Both the position numbers and the translations under genes were made by a program. Under the pieces are notes generated by a model. The model ran no database searches. It was not told the DNA's origin and saw nothing but the letters and a program-made list of their open reading frames with translations. From CAZMGG01 sp964565715 (GTDB lineage Bacteria; Planctomycetota; UBA1135; UBA2386), in contig CAZMGG010000056.1 in the NCBI GenBank assembly GCA_964565715.1, forward strand, positions 1-33,149: DNA of 33,149 nucleotides, in the 5' to 3' direction. This document shows positions 1-7,619 of this stretch, in pieces (the stretch's first letter is position 1; each line of letters starts with the position of its first letter).

Positions 1-41
1 TCCTCTTCAGCAACGCCGTCGCCGCAGGCGTGTACCGCTGA
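1..41 (+). CDS. 3' end of a secreted protein, paralogue of the next gene
   Basis: Only the last 13 codons and the stop are present. They read LFSNAVAAGVYR before TGA, identical in protein sequence to the last residues of the gene at 51-1301, and the DNA differs at only two or three positions. The fragment is therefore the end of a tandem paralogue. The shared tail suggests a common C-terminal domain, but nothing more about its function can be seen. Confidence 0.75.
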   Translation, partial: LFSNAVAAGVYR

Positions 42-50
42 GCCCGTGCC

Positions 51-1301
51 ATGCATTCCCGCCTCCTTCTCCTCTGCGTCCTCCTCGCCGGCCCGGTCCT
101 GGCCCAGCGCACCTGGGTCGTCGACCTGCGCAACCGTCCCGGCACCGACTTCCTGGATCTGCCAGCGGCTGTCGCGGCCGCCGCTGATGGTGACATCCTG
201 CTGGTCCGTGGCACCCCCCTGCTTGCTCCAACCGACATCTACAACGCGCCGATCATCGACGGCAAGGGGTTGGTGATCACCGGTGCCGACATCAACAACA
301 AGCCCATCGTATACGGGCAGTGGGGGATCAGCAATCTCAGTGCATCACAGAAGATGGTGTTATCCAACATCAAATTCGGCACGATCGAGATGCAGTTCGC
401 TCCCGTGTGGTCTCTTCGGCCGACACCCTACCGAGGTCTATTGGCCACCGATGTGGCTGGTCCCCTCATCTTCGACGGATGCGAGTATGGCACCCACGAA
501 CAGAATCTCTTGACCCCTACCCGCTTCACCCGCTGCGCCCTGGTCATATTCAACAACTCATTCATATCGAGCTGCGGCTGGACGATCTGGTTCGAGGATT
601 CCCACTTCCAGGCCAGCAACACCTACTTCGCCGAGGGAACTGGTGGGCCGCTCTCCCCCGGGCACACCCTCCACCTCCGTCGCTCGATAGGCCACTTCTC
701 GCACTGTCATCTCCGAGGCTCCGACGGGAGTTCAATGTACCCTTTCGATGTCAAGGCCGCACTGATGCTGTGCAACAGCATTGTTCATGTCACTGACCAC
801 TCGCACCTGGAGGGTGGGCATCTCTACCAAGGGCCGCCCTGGGCCGCGGCTGTTGGGGCGGATCCGAGCTCGACATGCTTCCTTCCCGGATCGCAGCCGG
901 CGACTGTCTTCCTGGATCCCTCCACGACCGTCGTCGTCGGCATATCCACTTGGTACCTCACCCTCCACAATCAACGCGTGGCCGGTCTCCGACTCGACAC
1001 CCAGACCCCCGCATCCCTGTCGCTGACCCAGTACGCCGACCCCGGCAACCCCACGCTGCTCGCCGCCGGCGACCTCCTGTTCACCCCCTGGACCTCGCCG
1101 CGCGGCCCCATCCTCCTGCAGCCCAGCAGCCTCATCATCCTCGGCTTCCAGATCACCGGTCCCACAGGCCTCGTCACCACGACGCTCCCCATCCCACCCG
1201 GCGTCCCGCTCGGCACCACCCTCGGGCTCCAGGCCCTCGAACTCACCCCGGCCGCCCAGATCCTCTTCAGCAACGCCGTCGCCGCCGGCGTCTACCGCTG
1301 A
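51..1301 (+). CDS. Secreted beta-helix-like protein with conserved C-terminal domain
   Basis: A 416-residue protein with a clear N-terminal signal peptide (basic MHSR, a hydrophobic Leu-rich core, and a cleavage site near VLAQ at 16-19). The segment at about 20-230 opens with a 'DFLDLPAAVAAAADGDILLV' stretch, then has short strands, many Asn/Gly turns and few charges. This resembles the start of right-handed parallel beta-helix (pectin-lyase-like) proteins. The C-terminal ~130 residues (QALELTP... LFSNAVAAGVYR) look like a separate domain shared with the upstream gene fragment. The ATG lies only 9 bp after the upstream stop, so the two are probably cotranscribed. No catalytic residues can be assigned; it may be structural or adhesive. 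The beta-helix call is an inference from sequence style. Confidence 0.7.
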   Translation: MHSRLLLLCVLLAGPVLAQRTWVVDLRNRPGTDFLDLPAAVAAAADGDILLVRGTPLLAPTDIYNAPIIDGKGLVITGADINNKPIVYGQWGISNLSASQKMVLSNIKFGTIEMQFAPVWSLRPTPYRGLLATDVAGPLIFDGCEYGTHEQNLLTPTRFTRCALVIFNNSFISSCGWTIWFEDSHFQASNTYFAEGTGGPLSPGHTLHLRRSIGHFSHCHLRGSDGSSMYPFDVKAALMLCNSIVHVTDHSHLEGGHLYQGPPWAAAVGADPSSTCFLPGSQPATVFLDPSTTVVVGISTWYLTLHNQRVAGLRLDTQTPASLSLTQYADPGNPTLLAAGDLLFTPWTSPRGPILLQPSSLIILGFQITGPTGLVTTTLPIPPGVPLGTTLGLQALELTPAAQILFSNAVAAGVYR

Positions 1302-1307
1302 GCCCCC

Positions 1308-2057
1308 TCACGCCGCGGCACCCCGCGCCCTGAGCAGCCGTTCCTGCCCCACCCCGCGGCGCCAGCCGTGCAGACCCATCGCCGGGCCGATGCCGAAGTA
1401 GATGATCCCCGACAGCGGCGCGTTGCCGAGCAACGCCAGCGCCATCGACAGCAACCCGAACCCCACCATCACCAGGCACTGCTGGATGCTGGTCACGGTC
1501 ATGAACCGCTCCACCGCGTCGAGGCCCAGTTCGTCGCCGCGCCGCAGCGCGTGCCCGTAGAGCCAGGCGAAGGTGCCGTAGATGGCGGCGAAACCGCCGC
1601 TGTAGAAGAGCATCATCACGAGCCCGCCCTGGTCGAGCCCCCGCGCCATCCCTTCGGCATCCAGCACGCCGATCGGGCCGAACATGCCGACGCAGAGGAA
1701 GGTGAACAGGAACTTCAGCGGGTACGCATAGAACAGCACCAGGCCGAGCAGCAGCAGGTTGCCGTAGAACGTCGACTTGTCGCGCAGTCCATACCGCCGG
1801 AAGAAGCGATGGTGATCGACCCAGACCATGGCCAGCAGGGCGAACGTGATCGCGAACGGCACCAGGCCCTTCAGGGTCGCCACCAGGTCGGCGACGCTGG
1901 CCGGCGGCGTCGCCTGCAGGAACAGGAGCGCCAGCACCAGGGCGAACACCGCGTCGGCCAGGGCCTCCATGCGGGAGACGTCGGTGCCGCGCCAGCGGAA
2001 GCCGTGGTCGAGGGAGCGGGCGGCGCGGCGCGCCGGCGCGGGCTGCGGATCGGCCAT
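1308..2057 (-). CDS. TMEM175/DUF1211-family membrane protein (probable K+ channel)
   Basis: A 249-residue polytopic membrane protein with about six hydrophobic segments. The first helix begins with RMEALADAVFAL (residues 29-40), matching the family signature RxxxFSDAVFA except that Phe-Ser is Leu-Ala. A DHHRFFRRY segment follows helix 2. In characterised bacterial members this family forms potassium-permeable channels with the signature helix lining the pore; that role is carried over by family. The length is usual for a one-repeat bacterial TMEM175. The gene is convergent with the secreted-protein gene (6 bp between stops) and divergent from zwf, sharing a 134-bp promoter region. The Ser-to-Ala change in the signature may alter the filter. 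Confidence 0.8.
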   Translation of the reverse strand: MADPQPAPARRAARSLDHGFRWRGTDVSRMEALADAVFALVLALLFLQATPPASVADLVATLKGLVPFAITFALLAMVWVDHHRFFRRYGLRDKSTFYGNLLLLGLVLFYAYPLKFLFTFLCVGMFGPIGVLDAEGMARGLDQGGLVMMLFYSGGFAAIYGTFAWLYGHALRRGDELGLDAVERFMTVTSIQQCLVMVGFGLLSMALALLGNAPLSGIIYFGIGPAMGLHGWRRGVGQERLLRARGAAA

Positions 2058-2191
2058 TCCGGCAGCCTAGACGGCCGTTGGCGACGGTGGAACGACGTTG
2101 TGGCGGAGCGCCGCTGGAGTCGGTGGCAGGCAAGGGTCGAAGGCATCCGCGTGCGTCCGCCGGGCCCGGCGGGCAACATGGGAACCCACCG

Positions 2192-3724
2192 ATGGCTGAA
2201 GCCCCGACCGTGCCCGTCGTGAATCCGCTGGCTGACGAACTCAACTCGGCGCGCCACGCCCAGCCCTGCGTGCTGGTCATCTTCGGCGCCACCGGCGACC
2301 TGACCCAGCGCAAGCTGGTGCCCGCACTGATGGGCCTGTGCAAGGACGGGCTGCTGCCCAGCGCGTTCGCCGTGGTCGGTTTCGCGCGGCGGCCGAAGAC
2401 CGACGCCGGGTTCCGGCAGGAGCTGCTGGAGGGCGTGCGGCAGTTCGGGCGGCCGGAGACGGTGGCGCGCTTCGAGGAGCTGCAGGAGGCGTTCACCTAT
2501 CACCAGTCGGACTTCGGCGACGCCGACGGCTACGCGCGACTGAAGGAGAACCTGGAGCGGATCGACCAGAAGCGCGGCACCAAGGGCAACCGGCTGTTCT
2601 ACCTGGCGACGCCGCCGAGCGCGTATTCGGGCATCCTGGAGAACCTGCGGGCCAGCGGGCTGTCGCAGGAGGAGGGCGGGCGCTTCGCGCGGGTGATCGT
2701 CGAGAAGCCGTTCGGCCACGATGCGGCGACGGCGGCGGCGCTGAACGCGCAGGTGTCGGCGGCGTTCGCCGAGCGGCAGGTGTTCCGCATCGATCACTAC
2801 CTCGGCAAGGAGACGGTGCAGAACATCCTGGCGGTGCGCTTCGCCAACGGCATCTACGAGCCGTTGTGGAACGAGAAGTACATCGACCATGTGCAGATCA
2901 CGGTGGCGGAGTCGATCGGCGTCGGCTCGCGCGGCGGCTACTTCGAGGAGGCCGGCGTGGTGCGCGACATGATCCAGAACCACCTGCTGCAGGTGCTGAC
3001 CCTGGTGGCGATGGAACCGCCGGTGGCGCTGACGGCGGACGCGGTGCGCGACGAGAAGGTGAAGGTGCTGAAGGCGATCCGCAGCTACGGGATCGACGAG
3101 GTGCCGCGCCGGACGGTGCGGGGCCGCTACACGGCGAGCTCGTTCGGCGGCGAGCAGGTGAAGGGCTACCGCGAGGAGCAGGGCGTGGCGGCGGACAGCG
3201 ACACCGAGACCTATGCCGCGGTGCGGATCGACATCCAGAACTGGCGCTGGGCCGGCACGCCATTCCTGCTCCGGTCGGGCAAGCGGCTGCCGCGGCGGGT
3301 CAGCGAGGTGGCGATCCACTTCAAGCGACCGCCCCACCTGCTGTTCGACCAGGGCCGCGGCCTGCATTCCAACGTGCTGCTGCTGCGCATCCAGCCCGAC
3401 GAGGGCATCTCGCTGCGGTTCGGCGCCAAGGTGCCGGGGCCGGACGTGCGGGTGCGCGACGTGCGGATGGACTTCCGCTACGGCGCCGCGTTCGGCGGCG
3501 AGCACGCTGACGCCTACGAACGGCTGCTGCTGGACGCGATGATCGGCGACGGCACGCTGTTCGCGCGGCACGACGAGGTGGCCGAGGCGTGGCGCATCGT
3601 CGACTCGATCGTGGCGGGCTGGCAGCACCACAAGATGGAGCCGCTGCCGTATCCGGCGGGCACCTGGGGACCGGACGCCGCCGCCGAGCTGCTCGGCGCG
3701 GGCCGGGAATGGCGGAAGCCGTGA
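2192..3724 (+). CDS. zwf: Glucose-6-phosphate 1-dehydrogenase
   Basis: This enzyme oxidises glucose 6-phosphate to 6-phosphogluconolactone with NAD(P)+, the first step of the oxidative pentose phosphate pathway, in the cytoplasm. The 510-residue product has the Rossmann nucleotide-binding motif GATGDLTQRKL (32-42) and the substrate/catalytic motif RIDHYLGKE (199-207), whose His is the family's catalytic signature. Length is typical. The frame is open further upstream (an ATG at 2078), but family alignment and a GGGA stretch before the ATG favour 2192. The opcA gene overlaps the 3' end, so the two are expected to be co-expressed. Confidence 0.95.
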   Translation: MAEAPTVPVVNPLADELNSARHAQPCVLVIFGATGDLTQRKLVPALMGLCKDGLLPSAFAVVGFARRPKTDAGFRQELLEGVRQFGRPETVARFEELQEAFTYHQSDFGDADGYARLKENLERIDQKRGTKGNRLFYLATPPSAYSGILENLRASGLSQEEGGRFARVIVEKPFGHDAATAAALNAQVSAAFAERQVFRIDHYLGKETVQNILAVRFANGIYEPLWNEKYIDHVQITVAESIGVGSRGGYFEEAGVVRDMIQNHLLQVLTLVAMEPPVALTADAVRDEKVKVLKAIRSYGIDEVPRRTVRGRYTASSFGGEQVKGYREEQGVAADSDTETYAAVRIDIQNWRWAGTPFLLRSGKRLPRRVSEVAIHFKRPPHLLFDQGRGLHSNVLLLRIQPDEGISLRFGAKVPGPDVRVRDVRMDFRYGAAFGGEHADAYERLLLDAMIGDGTLFARHDEVAEAWRIVDSIVAGWQHHKMEPLPYPAGTWGPDAAAELLGAGREWRKP

Positions 3725-4659
3725 ACGCGGTGCGCACGCAGAGCCTGCAGGTGCCCCTGCGCGGCATCCCCGACGCCCTGCGCTCGCTGTGGGACCTGTG
3801 CCGGCCGGCGCAGGCCGACGAGACGCTGAGCCGCGCGCTGACCGTGAACCTGCTGGCGGTGGCGCCCTTCGCCGAGGCCGCGGGGCTGCGTGACACGGTG
3901 ACGCAGCTGCTGCGGCGGCTGCCGTGCCGCGCGTTCCTGGTGCTGTTCGACCCGGAGCGCCGCGAGTTGTGCGCCGACGTGCAGGGCGCCACGCGCAGCG
4001 CCGGCAAGGCCCGCGAGATCGTGCTGGAGCAGATCGAGTTGCGGGTGGGCCCGGACGGGCTGGCAGCGGTGCCCGGCGTGATCCGGCCGCTGCTGGTGAA
4101 CGACATCCCGACGCACCTGTTCTGGCAGGACGCACTGCCGCGGAACGGCGATGGGCTGGAGCAGCTGCTGCCGCTGTGCGACCACGCGGTGGTGGACTCG
4201 GCGCGCTTCCTCGATCCGGAGACCGATCTGGCCGGGATCCGCTTCCTGCGGACCGGCCATAGGCGGATCACCGACCTGAGCTGGCTGCGGGCCCGGCCGT
4301 GGCGGCGGGCCCTGGCGCAGGCCTTCGAGCTGGTGCCGTTCGACCCGGCGACGCCGACGCGGGTGGTCCTGCGGCATGGGCTCAACCCGGGGGCGCTGGC
4401 CTGCAGCCACCTGCTGGCGACCTGGCTGGAGGAACGGCTGCAGGCGACGGTCGAGCTGCAGAGCGGTGAGGCCGATGAACGGCCGACCCCGGAGCTGCTG
4501 GAGCTGTGGCACGGCGACGAGCACGTGGCGGTGCAGCGCACCGACGGGCATCTGCGGGTGACCGTGACCCGCAAGGACGTCTGCCTGCTGCCCTTCCAGG
4601 TGCCGGCCTCCCGCGGCGGCTGCGCCGACCTGCTGGCGGCCGCCATCGACCTGGCCTGA
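3709..4659 (+). CDS. opcA: Glucose-6-phosphate dehydrogenase assembly protein OpcA
   Basis: A 316-residue soluble protein of the OpcA family, which in cyanobacteria and actinobacteria promotes oligomerisation or activation of glucose-6-phosphate dehydrogenase. Recognisable parts are the N-terminal segment ending LRRLPCRAFLVLFDP, the central PLLVNDIPTHLFWQDALP stretch, and the C-terminal RKDVCLLPFQVP. The ATG at 3709 overlaps the zwf end by 16 bp; an in-frame GTG at 3721 would give a GTGA 4-bp overlap and is a serious alternative. Either way translation is coupled to zwf, and adjacency to zwf supports the assignment. Enzymatic activity is not expected. Confidence 0.85.
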   Translation: MAEAVNAVRTQSLQVPLRGIPDALRSLWDLCRPAQADETLSRALTVNLLAVAPFAEAAGLRDTVTQLLRRLPCRAFLVLFDPERRELCADVQGATRSAGKAREIVLEQIELRVGPDGLAAVPGVIRPLLVNDIPTHLFWQDALPRNGDGLEQLLPLCDHAVVDSARFLDPETDLAGIRFLRTGHRRITDLSWLRARPWRRALAQAFELVPFDPATPTRVVLRHGLNPGALACSHLLATWLEERLQATVELQSGEADERPTPELLELWHGDEHVAVQRTDGHLRVTVTRKDVCLLPFQVPASRGGCADLLAAAIDLA

Positions 4660-4705
4660 CCGGCGCGGCGTGGCCCGGCGCCGGCGCCCGGCGTATCGTC
4701 GCGCC

Positions 4706-6208
4706 ATGTTCCGCCGCGGCCTTGCGCTCGTCCCGCTGCTCTTGGTCCCCGCCTGTTCCACCGCGCGCCAGCAGGTGGATCGCGACTTCGTCAAGGCAAC
4801 CCGCGAGCACGTCGCCGCGCCCAAAGACCTCGGGCTGCAGGCCGAACCGGTGATGATCCCGGTGCCCGGCGCCGAGCTGCACGGGTTGTTCGTGCCGGCC
4901 AGGGACGCCGGCGGTCGCGTCGTCGTGCTGTGCCACGGCAACCACCTCAACACGAGCATGACGTTCCCGTGGTACTCGTTCCTGCACGACGCCGGCTTCC
5001 ACGTGCTGACCTTCGATCCGCGCGGCTTCGGCCAGAGCCCTGGCGAGCCCGGTCTGCAGGCCTGGATCCAGGACACCGAGGCGGTGCTGCAGTGGGTGCG
5101 GCGGCGGCCCGAGGTCGATCCGGCGAAGGTGTCGGTGCATGGCATCGGGCTGGGCGGCGTGGCGGCGCTCTACGCCAGCGGCCGCACCCGCGGCATCGCC
5201 GGCATCGTCCTGGAGAGCCTGATCAGTCCGCGCGAGCACATCCGCGCGGCGTTCGGCGACGGGCTGGGCGCGGCGATGCAGACCGGCTTCGTCGAGGCCT
5301 CGGGCATGCCGCCGGGCGCCGAGCCCGAGGAGGCGGTGCTGCGCAGCGAGGCGCCGGTGCTGCTGCTCTGCGGCGAACGCGAACGCCTGCTCGACCGGCG
5401 GGCCAACCTGCGGGTGGCGCTGGTGGCCGGGCCCCGCGCCGCGTTGTGGCTGCTGCCCGACACCGAGGCGTCGCCGAACGCCATGCTGACCCACGACGGC
5501 GAGTACCAGCGGGCGGTGGTGGACTTCCTGAAGGGCACGCCGCCGCAGCCCGAACTGGCCGTGGCGTGGCAGACCGCCGCGCCGGGCGACGGCGGCCTGT
5601 GGCTGGACGTGACGGTGCGACGCGCCGCCGGCGCCGGTGCCGCCGAGCCGTGGGCCGTGCAGATCTGCGCCGCCGACCGCGATGCCAACCTGACCTTCCA
5701 CCGCGTGTGGCTGGAGGGCGCAGAGGGCCGCTTCCGGCTGAAGGTGCCCGCCGAGCCCGGCCTATGCACGGCCACGCGCTACGCCGCGGTGCTCGGCGAC
5801 GAGGCCGGCGCCGGCTGGCGGCGCGCCCGCACCGAGCGGGCCCGGGCCGGCGAGCTGTGGGAGGTGATCCGCGCCGACGCCGACCTGCTGAAGAACGGCG
5901 AGCCGAGCCTCGCCCAGGCCCGCCAGGTGGCGGACCGCCTGCAGGCCCTGGAGACGGCGCAGCCGTTCCCCGCCGATCTGGACGCGCGCGCCGCCGAGAC
6001 CTGGTACCTGCTCGGCCGACGGCTGTGCGATTCGACCGAGGCCGAGGATCGCGCGCGCGGCGTGATCTGGCTGCGGCGGGCGATCGGCGCGGAACCGAAG
6101 CAGCCGCGCACCTGGGTCTGGCCCGGCGCCGACACGCTGTTCGGCTGGCCCCACGCCGACGCCGCGCAGAGAGCCCGCGACCTGCTGGCCCGCATCGAAG
6201 GCCGCTAG
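4706..6208 (+). CDS. Alpha/beta-hydrolase-fold lipoprotein, nucleophile apparently lost
   Basis: A 500-residue protein. Residues 1-20 are a lipoprotein signal ending in a VPAC lipobox, so it should be membrane-anchored outside the cytoplasm. An alpha/beta-hydrolase fold follows: VVVLCHGNHLN (oxyanion region), LTFDPRGFGQSPGEPG, and the nucleophile elbow HGIGLGG. There the usual GxSxG serine is Gly (about residue 148). A candidate acid lies near LLLCGERERLLD and a candidate His in THDGEY. A C-terminal ~220-residue extension with helical, TPR-like character (DLDARAAETWYLLGRRL...) is not part of the hydrolase core. Without the serine the protein may be a non-catalytic binding module. A start at 4670 is possible but would bury the lipoprotein signal, so 4706 is chosen. 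It lies 46 bp after opcA. Confidence 0.75.
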   Translation: MFRRGLALVPLLLVPACSTARQQVDRDFVKATREHVAAPKDLGLQAEPVMIPVPGAELHGLFVPARDAGGRVVVLCHGNHLNTSMTFPWYSFLHDAGFHVLTFDPRGFGQSPGEPGLQAWIQDTEAVLQWVRRRPEVDPAKVSVHGIGLGGVAALYASGRTRGIAGIVLESLISPREHIRAAFGDGLGAAMQTGFVEASGMPPGAEPEEAVLRSEAPVLLLCGERERLLDRRANLRVALVAGPRAALWLLPDTEASPNAMLTHDGEYQRAVVDFLKGTPPQPELAVAWQTAAPGDGGLWLDVTVRRAAGAGAAEPWAVQICAADRDANLTFHRVWLEGAEGRFRLKVPAEPGLCTATRYAAVLGDEAGAGWRRARTERARAGELWEVIRADADLLKNGEPSLAQARQVADRLQALETAQPFPADLDARAAETWYLLGRRLCDSTEAEDRARGVIWLRRAIGAEPKQPRTWVWPGADTLFGWPHADAAQRARDLLARIEGR

Positions 6209-6228
6209 TCCACGGCGCAGCCGGCGCG

Positions 6229-6258
6229 TTCGAGCCGCGCGCGCCGATGCGCTAGACT
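6229..6258 (+). promoter_or_regulatory. Candidate promoter of the 6270 lipoprotein gene
   Basis: A -10-like TAGACT at 6253-6258 lies 11 bp before the ATG, with a weak -35-like TTCGAG at 6229-6234 (18-bp spacer). Transcription from it would give a leaderless or nearly leaderless mRNA. A similar TACACT lies 10 bp before the ATG at 31520. This rests on motif and position only. Confidence 0.35.
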
Positions 6259-6269
6259 CGTCGCCCCGC

Positions 6270-7619
6270 ATGTCCCTCGCCCGCCCCAGCATCGCGCGTC
6301 GCTCGGCGCTCGCGCTCGCGATCGGGCTCGGCGCCTGCGCCGGCGCACCGGAGCCCCTGCCGACCCCCGAGGTCGAGGCGTGGCCGCGCTGGGTGCCGGG
6401 CGCCTGGCTCGGCACGCGGATGGAAGTCGTCGATCCGGCCCAGACCTGGCGGCTCGCGGTGACCTGCACCCACGTGCGATTCCCCGCCGACGCCCCGCCG
6501 CGGGGTCGCCCGCTGCTCGGCGACGCCGAACTGCTGACCACCGAGCCGGTGGAACGGCTGCTGCTGACCAGCTCGGCCCTGCTCGGTCCCCTGCGCCTCG
6601 TCACCGCCGAGGCGTTCGCCGCCGAACCGCCGGCACCTCCCGCGGCGGCCGCCACCGGCGTGCTGCCTCCGGACACCCAGCTCGGCTTCGCGGTCCGCTG
6701 GCGGCGCATCGCCGAGCCCCGCACCGCCGGCGACCTCGAGCTCCGCATCGAACGGCGCGGCGACGGCGAGGCCCGGCTGATCGCCGCCGCCGGTGACGGC
6801 AGCGACGACCGCGACGTGGCCCACCTGCGCACGCCGACGGCGGCGCCCGCGACCATCCACGTGCTGGTGCCCTTCCGCGGCGACCGCGACGGGCTGCTGG
6901 TGCGGCTGCAGGTCGAGGCGGCGCCGACCGCGGCCACCGCCACCGCCGAGGCGCTCGCCGCCCACGCGCTGGCGTGCGAGGCGGCGGGCGCCGCCATCGC
7001 CCGGTTCGCCGCCGCCGCCACGGCGCAGCCCCAGGAGGACCCGCCGGCGGTGCGCGCCGCCGCCCGCCTGCACGCCCAGCTCGCCGCCACCGCCGAGCCG
7101 AGCCAGGCCCGTTCGGCCCTGCGCGCCCTGGCGCAGACCGTGGGCGCGGTGCTGGCCGAGGACCTGGCCACCGTCGGCGACCAGCAGCTCATCGAGGCGG
7201 TGGCCGCCGCCGCCCGCGCCGATGCCGGCGAACGGCCCGACGCCGAGACCCTGGCGCTGCTGCTCGAACGCGCGGCGCTCGACCAGTTCGCCGCGCGCAT
7301 CGACGCGGAGCCCCTGCCGCCGGTGCTCGACGCCATCCTGCTGCGCCGCACCGGCGCGCTCGGCCGCTTCGCCGATCCGCTCCGCGAGGCCGCCGCCGAC
7401 GCCGTCTCGCTGGCCGACCTCGACGCCAGCCTGCTGGCGGAGAACCGGCGCCTGCTGCGCGACCACAACCCGGTGCATCGCGTGCGCGCGTTCGACTGGC
7501 TGCAGCAGAAGGGCAGCGCGCCCGCGGGCTTCGACCCGCTCGCCTCCCCCGAGGAACGCCGCGCGGCCCTGGTCCGTGCCCGCCGGTTCGTGCCGCCCGC
7601 GCCGGAGGCGCCGAAGTGA
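6270..7619 (+). CDS. Lipoprotein of unknown function, coupled to the giant AsmA-like gene
   Basis: A 449-residue protein with a signal peptide and a lipobox-like LGAC (about residues 19-22), so probably a membrane-anchored lipoprotein. I do not recognise a domain. The first ~200 residues look beta-rich (TWRLAVTCTHVRFPADAPP, DLELRIERRGDGEARL). The second half is strongly helical and Ala-rich (ALAAHALACEAAGAAIARFAAAA, LRALAQTVGAVLAEDLATVG). Its stop overlaps the GTG start of the 5.2-kb gene at 7616 by 3 bp, indicating translational coupling and a shared envelope function with that protein. Confidence 0.75.
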   Translation: MSLARPSIARRSALALAIGLGACAGAPEPLPTPEVEAWPRWVPGAWLGTRMEVVDPAQTWRLAVTCTHVRFPADAPPRGRPLLGDAELLTTEPVERLLLTSSALLGPLRLVTAEAFAAEPPAPPAAAATGVLPPDTQLGFAVRWRRIAEPRTAGDLELRIERRGDGEARLIAAAGDGSDDRDVAHLRTPTAAPATIHVLVPFRGDRDGLLVRLQVEAAPTAATATAEALAAHALACEAAGAAIARFAAAATAQPQEDPPAVRAAARLHAQLAATAEPSQARSALRALAQTVGAVLAEDLATVGDQQLIEAVAAAARADAGERPDAETLALLLERAALDQFAARIDAEPLPPVLDAILLRRTGALGRFADPLREAAADAVSLADLDASLLAENRRLLRDHNPVHRVRAFDWLQQKGSAPAGFDPLASPEERRAALVRARRFVPPAPEAPK

